Shown here one piece after another: positions 43,867 through 52,239 of a DNA stretch of 64,000 nt (within the stretch, counting starts at the first letter, position 1; every line of letters begins with the position of its first letter). Below the pieces are notes generated by a model. The model did no database searches and had not been told where the DNA came from. It saw nothing but the letters and a program-made list of their open reading frames with translations. The DNA comes from Nocardioides turkmenicus (GTDB lineage: Bacteria; Actinomycetota; Actinomycetes; Propionibacteriales; Nocardioidaceae). Position numbers and translations under genes: made by a program. The DNA is taken from NCBI RefSeq assembly GCF_011045035.1, contig NZ_JAALAA010000007.1, positions 124,001-188,000 of the forward strand, given 5' to 3'.

Positions 43867-45357
43867 CTAGTCAATCGTGACCGTCACCGGATCGGTTCCG
43901 TCCGCCTCGACCAGGATCCGGTGGTGCTCGCGCTCGCCGACGACCCGGCCACCCTCGACGGCGACGTCCGCCCCGGAGGGATAGTGGAGCGGGCTGACGT
44001 AGATCTCGGTCGGCTCGTCGATGCTCGCGTCCGGCTCGTAGGTGTAGCTGAAGGCGCCGGTCTCGGGGTCGAAGGAGAGGTCGACCGGCGTGCCGGCCGT
44101 GGCCTGCGGATAGGTCCGGACGAGCGTACGCAGCTTCTCCTGCTTCACCGTCGACAGGTCCGCGTCGTCGGCGAACATGCCCTGGCGCCCGTCGGCGGTG
44201 GTCGGGTCGTCCCAGTGCTTGTAGGCCCAGTGCATCCACGAGGTGAAGTGGTCGTCGGCCGAGGCGGTGTCGATGGCCAGCAGCTCGGTGTTGTCGGTCG
44301 CGCCGAACTCCGACATCAGGTTGGTCGCGCCCATCGTCTCGGCCTGCTCGAGCGCCTTGGTGTTGTGGGTCTCGTCGTAGTCCTTGCACCCGCTGACCCC
44401 GATCGGGATGCCCTGGGAGTCGAGGTAGCCGAACGGGCAGTAGCTGTGCCAGGAGTAGCCGACCTGGTCGTCGTTCGCCGGCCCGAAGCTGGAGTTGGGG
44501 ACCTGGTTGGCCAGCAGCTGTGACTCGTACCAGACGATCCCGTCGGGATCGGACTCGCGGATCGCCGCCGTCGCCCTCTCGTACGCAGGCTGGAACTCGT
44601 CGCGGTAGGAGCTCTTGCAGCCGGTGATCGGGCAGGAGAGCCACTCCTGGCCCGCCCACGGCTCGTTGATGAGGTCGTAGCCCATCGAGTAGGGCTGGTC
44701 GCCCCAGCGCTCCGCGACCGCGCCCCAGGCCGCGGCCCAGCCGTCCTGGACGCCGTCCTTGTTGGCCCAGAAGTCGTCGTAGACCGTGGCCAGCTCAGGG
44801 GTGAGGTAGGTCGCCGGGAAGGAGATCTTGACCGGCGGGTGCAGGTTGTAGGGCCACGGCCGTTTCGCCGCCCAGTCGGGCACACCCTCACCGCCGTACG
44901 TCTCGTGCCACATGTCCTGATGGAAGTCGTACTGCATCCAGATGCCCTGGTCGGCCAGGAGGTCGATCACCCGCTGCCAGTCGTCCAGGTAGCCCTCGTC
45001 GACCTTCCCGGGGGCGTCCGGGGTCACGCCCGCCCACAGGGTGCCGATCCGGGCGCCGTTGAACCCGTGCTCGGCCAGCCATTCCGCGTCGGCGGCGGTG
45101 AATCCCTCGGGGGAGTCGGGCGGGACGTACGGGTCGTGCTTCCAGACCAGGTTCTGCCCGTGCACGAGCACGATCCGGCCGTGCTGGTCGACCAGCCAGC
45201 GGCCCTCGCGGGACAGCCGAGGCGTCTCCTTTGCGGGTTCGGCGGGGTCGGCGGGGTCGGCGGCGGCCGGTCCGACCGGGCTCAGCAGCGACGTCCCGAA
45301 CGCGAGCACAGCCGCCGCGGCGGCAACGATTCCGAAGCTTCCCGAGCGAGGTGACAT
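43867..45357 (-). CDS. Secreted GH5 glycosidase, endoglycoceramidase-like
   Basis: 496 residues: a signal peptide (cut near GPAAADPA), then a GH5 barrel. Acid/base Glu232 is in YDLINEPW, nucleophile Glu350 in LMSEFGAT, and the supporting His in YSWHSYCPFG and DFHQDMW. The GARIGTLWAGVTPDAPG and small C-terminal beta domain (about 430-496) match endoglycoceramidase II of Rhodococcus, which cuts glycan from ceramide. The exact glycolipid is unproven; steryl glucosides are another option. Upstream is a palindrome and the divergent PRTase gene. Confidence 0.88.
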   Translation of the reverse strand: MSPRSGSFGIVAAAAAVLAFGTSLLSPVGPAAADPADPAEPAKETPRLSREGRWLVDQHGRIVLVHGQNLVWKHDPYVPPDSPEGFTAADAEWLAEHGFNGARIGTLWAGVTPDAPGKVDEGYLDDWQRVIDLLADQGIWMQYDFHQDMWHETYGGEGVPDWAAKRPWPYNLHPPVKISFPATYLTPELATVYDDFWANKDGVQDGWAAAWGAVAERWGDQPYSMGYDLINEPWAGQEWLSCPITGCKSSYRDEFQPAYERATAAIRESDPDGIVWYESQLLANQVPNSSFGPANDDQVGYSWHSYCPFGYLDSQGIPIGVSGCKDYDETHNTKALEQAETMGATNLMSEFGATDNTELLAIDTASADDHFTSWMHWAYKHWDDPTTADGRQGMFADDADLSTVKQEKLRTLVRTYPQATAGTPVDLSFDPETGAFSYTYEPDASIDEPTEIYVSPLHYPSGADVAVEGGRVVGEREHHRILVEADGTDPVTVTID

Positions 45358-45391
45358 GGCCGGAACCTAGTGCTTCGCGCCGCCACCAGCA

Positions 45392-45403
45392 AGAACACGT
45401 TCT
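45392..45403. promoter_or_regulatory. AGAACACGTTCT palindrome in GH5/PRTase divergent promoter
   Basis: A 12-bp dyad with perfect 5-bp arms (AGAAC/GTTCT) and AC spacer, 35 bp upstream of the GH5 start. The core equals that of KstR-type operators; it is not a LexA box, which needs a 4-bp spacer. Confidence 0.4.
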
Positions 45404-45493
45404 CATTCTGGACCTCTGGGTGGCCGGTACGAGACCAACGGTGGACACGAAGCCCCCCGTGCGGTTGAGTCAGGTGCGGAACATTGGGGGAGA

Positions 45494-47863
45494 ATGTCAC
45501 CTGTGAGAGACGAAGCGAGCGGCTGGTCAGGCACCTGGGTGGCCGAACGTCTGGGCGTGCGTCTGCGGACCACCGACGCACCGAGCGGGATGATGATCAC
45601 CGATCTGGTCGGCCTGGCGGTGCGACGCAACCCGCGCCGGGCACAGCTCCTCGTCTCCTCTGTCCTCGGCAAGCATGTGCCGACCGACCCCCGCCTGGTG
45701 ACCGACGCCGGGCTGCGCCTTGCTGCCAAGGCACGTGCCGCGGTCACGGGTGACGCGGTGGTGCTCGGCTACGCCGAGACCGCGACCGCGCTCGGCCACC
45801 TCGTCGCCGACGGGCTCGGAGCGCCCTACCTCCACTCGACCCGGCGGGTCGTCGACGGCCTGGAGTCCGTCGCCGACTTCTTCGAGGAGCACTCGCACGC
45901 GGCCGCCCACCGGCTGCTCCCCGCCGACCCGGCGTTCCTCGCCCGCGGCGAGACCCTGGTGCTGGTCGACGACGAGGTCATCACCGGCAAGACCATCGTC
46001 AGCACGATCCGCGCGCTGCACAAGAAGTTCCCGCACAAGCACTACGTCGTGGCCACCCTCGTCGACCTCCGCTCGGAGGCCGACCGTGGCCGGATGGAAC
46101 GCTCGGTCAAGCGGTTGCGCGCCACCTTGGACGTCGTCTCTCTCGCGAGCGGTGAGATCGAGCTGCCCGAGGACCTGGCCGACAACGGCAACCGGCTCAT
46201 CGACACCGTCGAGAACCTCCGTCAGGTGGCCGGCGTCGACCCGGCCCGGCGCCCGCGCGGCGAGGTCGTCCAGGTCGTCGCGACCTGGCCGCGGGCGGTC
46301 CCCGAAGGTGGCCGCCACGGCTTCGCGTCGAGCGCCGCCGGCTCCTATGAGTCTGCCGTCACGGTGACTGCCGCCGCCATCGCGGGTCGCATCCCCGACG
46401 GCCCGGTGCACGTCCTGGGCACCGAGGAGCTGATGTACGCACCTCTGCGGATCGCCTCCGCGCTGGCCGACCGGCGCGCGGCCGAGGGCCGGCGCCACGA
46501 GATCACCTTCTCGACGACCACCCGGTCACCGGTGCTCGACGTCGACGACCCGGGCTACGCGATCCGCACCGCACTCACCTTCCCCGCCCACGACGATCCC
46601 GCCGACGGTGACGGCCCGCGCTACGCCTACAACCTGCGTGAGGGGTCGTTCGAGGCGATCGTGCTCGTGGTCGACGAGCCCGCCGACACCCCCGCCCTGC
46701 ACGAGGAGGGGGGCCTGGTCGACCAGCTCTCCCGGATGGCTCCACGGGTCGTGGTCGTGACCATCCCGGCGTTCACGCCCGAGCCGCGTCACGACCAGCC
46801 GGCGCGCCAGCTGCCGTCCCCGCTCCACGGGCCGGCGTTCGGCTCCTACGAGCGGGACGACGTCGCCTGGCTGCTCACCGACCTCTCCTCGGAGGAAACG
46901 GAGACATCTGCCGGGGAGAGCGAGCAGGAGCATCCCGAGCTCTTCGACGAGGCGCTGAGCGCGTCGGCCCAGCGGGTGGCGTACGCCGTCGGTCTGGTCA
47001 CCGAGCACGTGCTGGCGCGACGCGGGCAGGAGGCGGTGCTGGTCTCGCTGGCGCCGGCCGGCACCCCGATCGGGGTGCTGATGCGGCGCTGGGCGCAGCG
47101 GGTGCACGGGCTCGACCTGCCCCACTACGCGATCTCGCTGATCCACGGGCGCGGCATCGACCAGACCGCGCTCGCCTACCTGGCGGCTCACCACGACCCG
47201 GCTCGGGTGATGTTCGTGGACGGCTGGACCGGCACCGGCGCGGTCACCCGCGAGCTGGCAGCGGCCGTCGAGAAGGCCAACTCCACCCTGGACGCCCACC
47301 TGTCCTCGCCGTTCTCCCCGGAGCTGGCGGCGCTCGCCGACCCGGGCCGGAGCGTGGCGATCCACGGCACCCGGGAGGACTACCTGATCCCGTCGGCCTG
47401 CCTCGGTCCGACGGTCTCGGGTCTGGTCTCCCGCCCCGTCATCGACGACGACCGGGTCGGCCCCAACGACTTCCACGGTGCGGTGTCCCGCGCCGACCTG
47501 GCCGCCTCCGACCTGTCCAAGAAGTTCGTCGACACCGTCGCGGCCCGGTTCCCGATCGTACGCACCAAGGTGATGCTCGACCTCGAGGCTCATCTCGGTG
47601 GCGATCACACGCCCACCTGGGCGGGCTGGGACGCGGTCGAGGATGCTGCCGAGCGGTTCGGGAACGGCGACGTCGGCCTCGTGGTGGCCGGTGTCGGTGA
47701 CACCCTGCGCCTGCTGCTGCACGGCGAGCCCGCTACGATCCTGGTCAACCCGGCACGCGATGCCGACCTGGGGCTGGTCAGGCGGCTCGCGCAGGAACGT
47801 GGGGTGCCGCTGGAGCGGGTCTCCGACATGCCCTACTCCTGCATCGGCCTGCTGCGCGCCTGA
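45494..47863 (+). CDS. Ter-type fusion: PRTase, TRSP, second PRTase and PELOTA-like domains
   Basis: 789 residues. Phosphoribosyltransferase 1 (about 20-250) has the PRPP loop LVLVDDEVITGKTIV (155-169). A TRSP domain follows (about 260-460), with the family's literal TRSP motif at residues 343-346. Phosphoribosyltransferase 2 (about 490-680) has PRPP loop VMFVDGWTGTGAVT (572-585). A C-terminal L7Ae/PELOTA-like segment has LVNPARDADLGLVRRLAQERG and ends YSCIGLLRA. Comparative work on Ter systems describes separate PRTase, TRSP and PELOTA genes thought to make a nucleoside-like metabolite; here they are one chain. ATG 45494 is close to GGGGGAG, so GTG 45503 may be the real start. Confidence 0.82.
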   Translation: MSPVRDEASGWSGTWVAERLGVRLRTTDAPSGMMITDLVGLAVRRNPRRAQLLVSSVLGKHVPTDPRLVTDAGLRLAAKARAAVTGDAVVLGYAETATALGHLVADGLGAPYLHSTRRVVDGLESVADFFEEHSHAAAHRLLPADPAFLARGETLVLVDDEVITGKTIVSTIRALHKKFPHKHYVVATLVDLRSEADRGRMERSVKRLRATLDVVSLASGEIELPEDLADNGNRLIDTVENLRQVAGVDPARRPRGEVVQVVATWPRAVPEGGRHGFASSAAGSYESAVTVTAAAIAGRIPDGPVHVLGTEELMYAPLRIASALADRRAAEGRRHEITFSTTTRSPVLDVDDPGYAIRTALTFPAHDDPADGDGPRYAYNLREGSFEAIVLVVDEPADTPALHEEGGLVDQLSRMAPRVVVVTIPAFTPEPRHDQPARQLPSPLHGPAFGSYERDDVAWLLTDLSSEETETSAGESEQEHPELFDEALSASAQRVAYAVGLVTEHVLARRGQEAVLVSLAPAGTPIGVLMRRWAQRVHGLDLPHYAISLIHGRGIDQTALAYLAAHHDPARVMFVDGWTGTGAVTRELAAAVEKANSTLDAHLSSPFSPELAALADPGRSVAIHGTREDYLIPSACLGPTVSGLVSRPVIDDDRVGPNDFHGAVSRADLAASDLSKKFVDTVAARFPIVRTKVMLDLEAHLGGDHTPTWAGWDAVEDAAERFGNGDVGLVVAGVGDTLRLLLHGEPATILVNPARDADLGLVRRLAQERGVPLERVSDMPYSCIGLLRA

Positions 47864-48705
47864 TGCCGGTGCGCACGTCCCAGGACCTGGTCGTCGTCGG
47901 CAGCATCAACGTCGACCTGACCGCTGTCGTCGAGCGGCTGCCCGCCGCCGGCGAGACGGTCGCCGGCGGACGGTTGCGCCGCGATGTCGGCGGCAAGGGT
48001 GCCAACCAGGCGGTCGCGGCGAGCAGGCTGGGAGCGCGGGTGCGGATGGTCGGCGCCGTCGGCGAGGACGCGGACGGCACCTGGGCGTTCGAGACCATCC
48101 GCGCCGCCGGGGTCGACGTCGAGGGCGTACGCACGGTCGACGCGCCGACCGGCACCGCGCTGATCGCCGTCGACTCGGCTGGGGAGAACCAGATCGTGGT
48201 GTGCGGGGGTGCCAACGCCCTGGTCGATGCCGGCGGGGTCACCGTCGCGCCGGACGAGGCCGTGCTGATGCAGCTCGAGCTGTCCCTGGACGTCGTCCGG
48301 GGAGTGGCCGCACGGGCCGCCGGGTTCGTCGTGGTCAACGCGGCCCCGGCGCGGCCGCTCCCCGCGGACCTCGTCGAGCGGGTCGACCTGTTCATCGTCA
48401 ACGAGCCCGAGTACGCCGCGATGCCCGAGCTGCGCGCGGCCCGGCGGGTCGCGGTCACCTACGGTGCCTCCGGGGCGGCCATGATCGTCGGCGGCGCGGA
48501 GTCCGCGCGGGTGCCCGCCGCGCCCGCGCCCGAGGTGGTCAGCACCGTCGGCGCGGGCGACGCCTTCTCCGCGGCACTCACCCTCGCGATCCTCTCGGGT
48601 GCGTCGGACGAGCAGGCGCTGCGTACGGCCTGCGCGGTCGGCGCCGCCGCGGTCGCCCACCCCAGCGCCCAGCCGCCGCTCGACCGGCTGGAGACGTACG
48701 CCTAG
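47863..48705 (+). CDS. PfkB-family sugar/nucleoside kinase (ribokinase-like)
   Basis: 280 residues: VVVGSINVDLTAVVERLPAAGETV and GGKGANQAVAASRLGA at the N-terminus are ribokinase signatures. The C-terminal STVGAGDAFSAALTLAI holds the catalytic Asp and anion hole. At 280 residues it is slightly short against about 300. The ATG overlaps the PRTase fusion stop by 1 bp (TGATG), so the kinase is made with it and may phosphorylate ribose or the ribosyl product of the PRTases (inference). Confidence 0.88.
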   Translation: MPVRTSQDLVVVGSINVDLTAVVERLPAAGETVAGGRLRRDVGGKGANQAVAASRLGARVRMVGAVGEDADGTWAFETIRAAGVDVEGVRTVDAPTGTALIAVDSAGENQIVVCGGANALVDAGGVTVAPDEAVLMQLELSLDVVRGVAARAAGFVVVNAAPARPLPADLVERVDLFIVNEPEYAAMPELRAARRVAVTYGASGAAMIVGGAESARVPAAPAPEVVSTVGAGDAFSAALTLAILSGASDEQALRTACAVGAAAVAHPSAQPPLDRLETYA

Positions 48706-49604
48706 CGCAGTTGCTTGCGGAAGAAGTGGGTGGCGTGCGGGTTGTCGTTGTAGCGGTCGATGCGCTCGTAGCCGGCCCGTTCGTACATCCCGATCGCCTC
48801 GGTGAGGACGTCGCGGGTGTCGAGGCGTACGACCTGGTGGCCCAGGCGCAGCGCCTCGGCCTCGAGGTGGCGCAGCAGGCGTGAGCCGAGACCGGCACCG
48901 CGCCAAGCGGGGTCGACCCACATCCGCTTGATCTCGGCGGTGCGTTCGTCGCGATGTCCTGAGCTTGTCGAAGGGAACTCGCGCACTCCGCCGGAGGCGA
49001 CCGGGGCGCCGTCGCTGGCGGCGACGAAGAAGGTGCCGTGGGGCGGCCGGAGGGAGGGATCGTCGCCGAAGCCCTCGTCGCCGACGGTGAAGCCGAACCG
49101 CTCGCCGATCTCGGCGAAGTAGTGGCCCATCGCCTCCTGCGCCATCGGGTCGCGCGGGTCGACCGGCTCGATCGTGATCGTGGCCGCCCGCACCAGCAGG
49201 TCGGCGGTCGCCAGCGCCTCGTTGAGACGGTCGCGCTGCCGCTGCGTCAGCGGGTCGAGCAGCAGATGCGCGCGCTCCTCCGAGCGCCGCTCGAGGTCGT
49301 CCCACTGCTTGAGGCCGTCCTCGGTGAGCACCACGAGCCGGCGCCGGCCATCGGCCGGGTCTCGCTCCGTCGCGACGAAGCCCTTGCTCTCCAGGCTCCG
49401 CAGCATCCGGCTGACGTAGCCGGAGTCCAGGCCGCCGAGGCGGGTGCGCAGGTCCTGGACCGTCTCGGCGCCGAGGCCGATCTCGTAGAGGATCCGCGCC
49501 GTGCCGTAGGGGAGACCGCTGCCGAGGAAGGACTCTTCGAGTGCTCCCACGCGGCGGACGTAGCTCATGTTGAACTTGCGCATCACCGAGGTGTCCACTG
49601 TCAT
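48702..49604 (-). CDS. MarR regulator fused to GNAT acetyltransferase
   Basis: 300 residues. The N-terminal MarR winged helix (about 5-145; AETVQDLRTRLGGLDSGYVSRMLRSLESKGFVATERDPADGRRRLVVLT) is joined to a GNAT domain (about 150-300; MWVDPAWRGAGLGSRLLRHLEAEA, then AIGMYERAGYERIDRYNDNP). Such fusions are known but their substrates are not. Within the GNAT domain, REFPSTSSGHRDER comes from a dispersed repeat. ATG 49604 sits just inside a palindrome, pointing to autoregulation. The stop overlaps the end of the convergent kinase gene by 4 bp. Confidence 0.9.
   Translation of the reverse strand: MTVDTSVMRKFNMSYVRRVGALEESFLGSGLPYGTARILYEIGLGAETVQDLRTRLGGLDSGYVSRMLRSLESKGFVATERDPADGRRRLVVLTEDGLKQWDDLERRSEERAHLLLDPLTQRQRDRLNEALATADLLVRAATITIEPVDPRDPMAQEAMGHYFAEIGERFGFTVGDEGFGDDPSLRPPHGTFFVAASDGAPVASGGVREFPSTSSGHRDERTAEIKRMWVDPAWRGAGLGSRLLRHLEAEALRLGHQVVRLDTRDVLTEAIGMYERAGYERIDRYNDNPHATHFFRKQLR
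48958..48974. repeat. Dispersed repeat CCTGAGCTTGTCGAAGG inside MarR-GNAT gene
   Basis: The 17-bp sequence, read on the other strand as CCTTCGACAAGCTCAGG, is a repeat half seen in many high-GC genomes, usually between genes. Here it is translated as PSTSSG in a loop between two beta strands of the GNAT domain without breaking the frame. Confidence 0.65.
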
Positions 49605-49608
49605 GTAT

Positions 49609-49622
49609 CTGACTTTAGTCAG
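49609..49622. promoter_or_regulatory. MarR operator candidate over the MarR-GNAT start
   Basis: CTGACTTTAGTCAG has perfect 6-bp arms around TT. It lies 4 bp upstream of the ATG at 49604, within the AT-rich flank ATGTAT...GGTATT. Such a site would block the promoter or a leaderless start, as in many autoregulated MarR genes. Confidence 0.6.
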
Positions 49623-49661
49623 GTATTTCCGGGAGCCCAAGAGAATTTCGTGGAAATGACA

Positions 49662-49689
49662 AACGGCCCGTCCTCTCGGACGGGCCGTT
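49662..49689 (-). terminator. Terminator of tRNA-His
   Basis: Perfect 12-bp arms AACGGCCCGTCC (49662-49673) and GGACGGGCCGTT (49678-49689) close a 4-nt loop. On the minus strand the stem is followed by TTTGTCATTT. It starts 4 bp past the CCA end of the tRNA. Confidence 0.85.
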
Positions 49690-49693
49690 CCCA

Positions 49694-49770
49694 TGGGGTG
49701 AGCGACGGGGCTTGAACCCGCGACCCTCGCGACCACAACGCGATGCTCTACCAGCTGAGCTACGCCCACC
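49694..49770 (-). tRNA. tRNA-His (anticodon GTG)
   Basis: The minus strand folds into a full cloverleaf: acceptor GTGGGCG/CGCTCAC, D arm GCTC...GAGC, anticodon stem TCGCG/CGCGA with loop TTGTGGT (anticodon GTG), and T arm GCGGG-TTCAAGC-CCCGT. The extra 5' G (49770) opposite C73 is the histidine identity pair. CCA is encoded (49694-49696). Confidence 0.97.
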
Positions 49771-49817
49771 ATCGGCTCTGACAGCGCATGTCCGAGCCAG
49801 CAGAAAGCATAGGGGAA

Positions 49818-50486
49818 TCAGGCCGGATCTGTGGAATCGGCGACCTCGGCCGGATCGATCAGGCCGGTGATCGAGGCGCCGTGGCGGGCGGCGATCTCCT
49901 TGGCGGTGTCGGAGTCGGGGCCGGGCATCGGCACGAAGACGGCCTCGCGGTAGTAGCGAAGCTCCTCGATCGACTCCTGGATGTCGGCGAGCGCGCGGTG
50001 GTTGCCGCGCTTCGGGGGTGCCGAGAAGTAGGCCCGCGGGAACCAGCGGCGGGAGAGCTCCTTGATCGAGGAGACGTCGACGTTGCGGTAGTGCAGGAAC
50101 CCCTCCAGCTCGGGCATGTCGCGAGCCAGGAAGTTGCGGTCGGTGGCCACCGTGTTGCCGCCCAGCGGCGGCCGGGAGTCCTTGCCGCAGTGCTCCCAGA
50201 CGTACGCCAGGACCTGCTCCTCCGCCTCGCGCATCGTCACACCGTTCACGAGCTCGACCAGCAGGCCGGACTTGGTGTGCATGTCGCGTACGAAATCGTC
50301 CATCTGCTCCAGCGCCTCGGCCGGGGGTTTGATGATGATGTCGACCCCGTCGCCGAGCACGTTGAGATCGAAGTCGGTGACGAGGGCCGCCACCTCGATG
50401 AGCGCGTCGTTCTCGAGGGACAGCCCGGTCATCTCGCAGTCGATCCAGACCAGACGTTCGTTCAGTGAAGCCACGCAGAGCACCAT
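49818..50486 (-). CDS. orn: Oligoribonuclease
   Basis: 222 residues. The DEDDh 3'-5' exonuclease finishes RNA decay by degrading 2-5-mers, including pGpG. Motif I LVWIDCEMTGLSLENDALIEVAALVTD, motif II DRNFLARDMPELEGFLHYRNVDVSSIKEL and motif III KRGNHRALADIQESIEELRYYRE are all present with their Asp/Glu/His. ATG 50486 is used; GTG 50474 is an alternative, and neither has a clear ribosome site. The C-terminal extension after YYRE (about 40 residues) is longer than E. coli Orn. Confidence 0.93.
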   Translation of the reverse strand: MVLCVASLNERLVWIDCEMTGLSLENDALIEVAALVTDFDLNVLGDGVDIIIKPPAEALEQMDDFVRDMHTKSGLLVELVNGVTMREAEEQVLAYVWEHCGKDSRPPLGGNTVATDRNFLARDMPELEGFLHYRNVDVSSIKELSRRWFPRAYFSAPPKRGNHRALADIQESIEELRYYREAVFVPMPGPDSDTAKEIAARHGASITGLIDPAEVADSTDPA

Positions 50487-50580
50487 AACGCCGCTGGTCA
50501 ACGGCTTCGCGGAGGGATAGGAGACGATGTGATAACGGTTCCCATGGCGTGGTTTCAGCCTGCGCTCAGGAGACCGGCCT

Positions 50581-51351
50581 ATGTTGGGCCCCATGAGCAC
50601 GGATTCAACCAGCAGCCCCTCGCGCAAGGAGAAGCGTGAGGCGCGTGCTGCCAAGGCCGCCGCGGAGCTGGAGGCTCTGCGCAAGAAGCAGGCCCGCAAG
50701 TCGATCCTCACGGTCGTCGCCGTCGTCGCCGCCATCGCGGTGATCATCGGCGGCCTGGTCTGGTTCAGCCTGAACCGGTCCGAGGGCGACAAGGTCACCG
50801 CGGTCGAGGCCGGCAGCAGCGAGCACGGTCTGGTCATCGGTCCCGACGACGCGCCCCACAAGGTCGTCATCTACGAGGACTTCCTGTGCCCCTACTGCGC
50901 CGAGTTCGAGAACGCGTCCCGTGAGGACCTCGCCGAGCTCGCCGCCGAGGGCAAGGTGCAGGTCGACTACCGCCCGTTCGTGCTCCTCGACCAGATCGGT
51001 CCCTACTCCGAGCTCGCCACCTCGGCCTTCGCGGTCGTCCAGGAGGAGGCCGGCGACGAGGTCGCCAAGAAGTTCCACGACCTGCTCTTCGAGAACCAGC
51101 CCAGCGAGTCCGGACCGTTCCCCGAGGCTGGCGACCTCGTCGACCTCGCCGTCGAGGCGGGCGCCGAGGAGTCCGCGGTCAAGGAGGGCATCGAGAACCT
51201 CGACGGCAAGGCCTGGGCCGATGCCGCCACTGCGGCCGCTACCGCGGACGGTGTCCAAGGGACTCCTACCATCCTGCTCGACGGCGAGCAGTTCCTGGAG
51301 GGCAACACCATGGAGGAGATCGCCGCGAACCTGGTCGAGCAGATCTCCTGA
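50581..51351 (+). CDS. DsbA-like membrane-anchored thioredoxin-fold protein
   Basis: 256 residues: a charged cytoplasmic N-terminus (about 1-40; RKEKREARAAKAAAELEALRKKQARK), one membrane anchor (about 41-63), then an outward-facing thioredoxin_4/DsbA domain with active site CPYC (Cys103, Cys106) and cis-Pro loop GTPTILLDG. It likely oxidises or isomerises disulfides in exported proteins. ATG 50581 has AGGAG 8 bp upstream; ATG 50593 does not. No VKOR partner is adjacent. Confidence 0.9.
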   Translation: MLGPMSTDSTSSPSRKEKREARAAKAAAELEALRKKQARKSILTVVAVVAAIAVIIGGLVWFSLNRSEGDKVTAVEAGSSEHGLVIGPDDAPHKVVIYEDFLCPYCAEFENASREDLAELAAEGKVQVDYRPFVLLDQIGPYSELATSAFAVVQEEAGDEVAKKFHDLLFENQPSESGPFPEAGDLVDLAVEAGAEESAVKEGIENLDGKAWADAATAAATADGVQGTPTILLDGEQFLEGNTMEEIAANLVEQIS

Positions 51352-51467
51352 TGCTTCCGGCCGGATCCGCGTTGCCCAGGGTTCGGCTGCCGTTTCGGTA
51401 GGCACCTTACGGTTCGGCGACAGCCAATGGCGGCTGGCCGAAAGACCCCTACGCGAAGGTGCTCGAG

Positions 51468-52220
51468 ATGGCGTACGCGACGACCGAACAGGGCCATCGG
51501 ATCTATGTGAAGCCGACCGATCCGCGGGCTCTCGGCCTGATCGCCAACAAGGGCCGGATCATCCGTGGCTCGCTGGAGCTGTGGCAGGTGGCGCTGGGGC
51601 TGCATGCCTGGCAGACCGTGATCGACATCGGCGTGAACTACGGCGAGATGCTCGTCGGGGTGGACATCCCGGCCGATGCGGAGCTGATCGGGTTCGAGCC
51701 GAACACGTCGCTGCACAAGGTCCTGCGCAAGACCCTCGCCGCCCGTGGGGTGTCGATCGACCTGCGCTCGCAGGCAGTCTCCGACCGGCCCGGCACCGCG
51801 CGGTTCGCGGTCGACCGGACCTGGTCGGGGACGTCGTCGCTCTACGACGAGCGCCACGACGGCTCGGCCCGCTGGCAGCTCCGTGACGTCGAGGTCACCA
51901 CGCTCGATGAGGTGCTCGGCGGCTCCGGGCGGTCGTTCTGCGTGAAGGTGGACGTCGAGGGCTTCGAGCGCGAGGTGGTCGACGGTGCGGCCAGGTCGCT
52001 GGAGAGCACGGAGCACTGGGCGCTGATGCTCGAGATCGAGCACATGGACCGTGGCTACCTGGCCGAGCTGGCCCGGACCCGCGACGTGTTCGTCAAGGAG
52101 AAGGACTCGGGCGCGCTGCGACGGGTGCCCGGCGAGCGCATCGCCGTCGAGGAGATGCTCGACGACCCCACCCTGCACCGCCAGGATTGCCTCGTGCTGA
52201 GTCCTGCTCTCCTCCGCTGA
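51468..52220 (+). CDS. FkbM-family methyltransferase
   Basis: 250 residues: the SAM-binding Rossmann start VIDIGVNYGEMLVG, then GFEPNTSLHKVL (acidic end of strand 2), and the FkbM-type end of strand 4 KVDVEGFEREVVDGAARSLE. FkbM enzymes O-methylate sugars or polyketides; the substrate cannot be inferred. ATG 51468 has GAAGG 8 bp ahead; GTG 51459 is an alternative. The gene stands between unrelated genes. Confidence 0.85.
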   Translation: MAYATTEQGHRIYVKPTDPRALGLIANKGRIIRGSLELWQVALGLHAWQTVIDIGVNYGEMLVGVDIPADAELIGFEPNTSLHKVLRKTLAARGVSIDLRSQAVSDRPGTARFAVDRTWSGTSSLYDERHDGSARWQLRDVEVTTLDEVLGGSGRSFCVKVDVEGFEREVVDGAARSLESTEHWALMLEIEHMDRGYLAELARTRDVFVKEKDSGALRRVPGERIAVEEMLDDPTLHRQDCLVLSPALLR

Positions 52221-52239
52221 TCAGCGATAGCGTGGTCCC

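Noticed and set aside
45392..45403. LexA/SOS box
   Set aside because: GAAC and GTTC are separated by 2 bp, whereas the Gram-positive SOS box needs 4.
49822..49842. Solo 21-bp unit at the 3' end of orn
   Set aside because: It matches the array unit at 17 of 21 positions, but a single diverged copy in GC-rich coding DNA may be chance; left out of the main claim.
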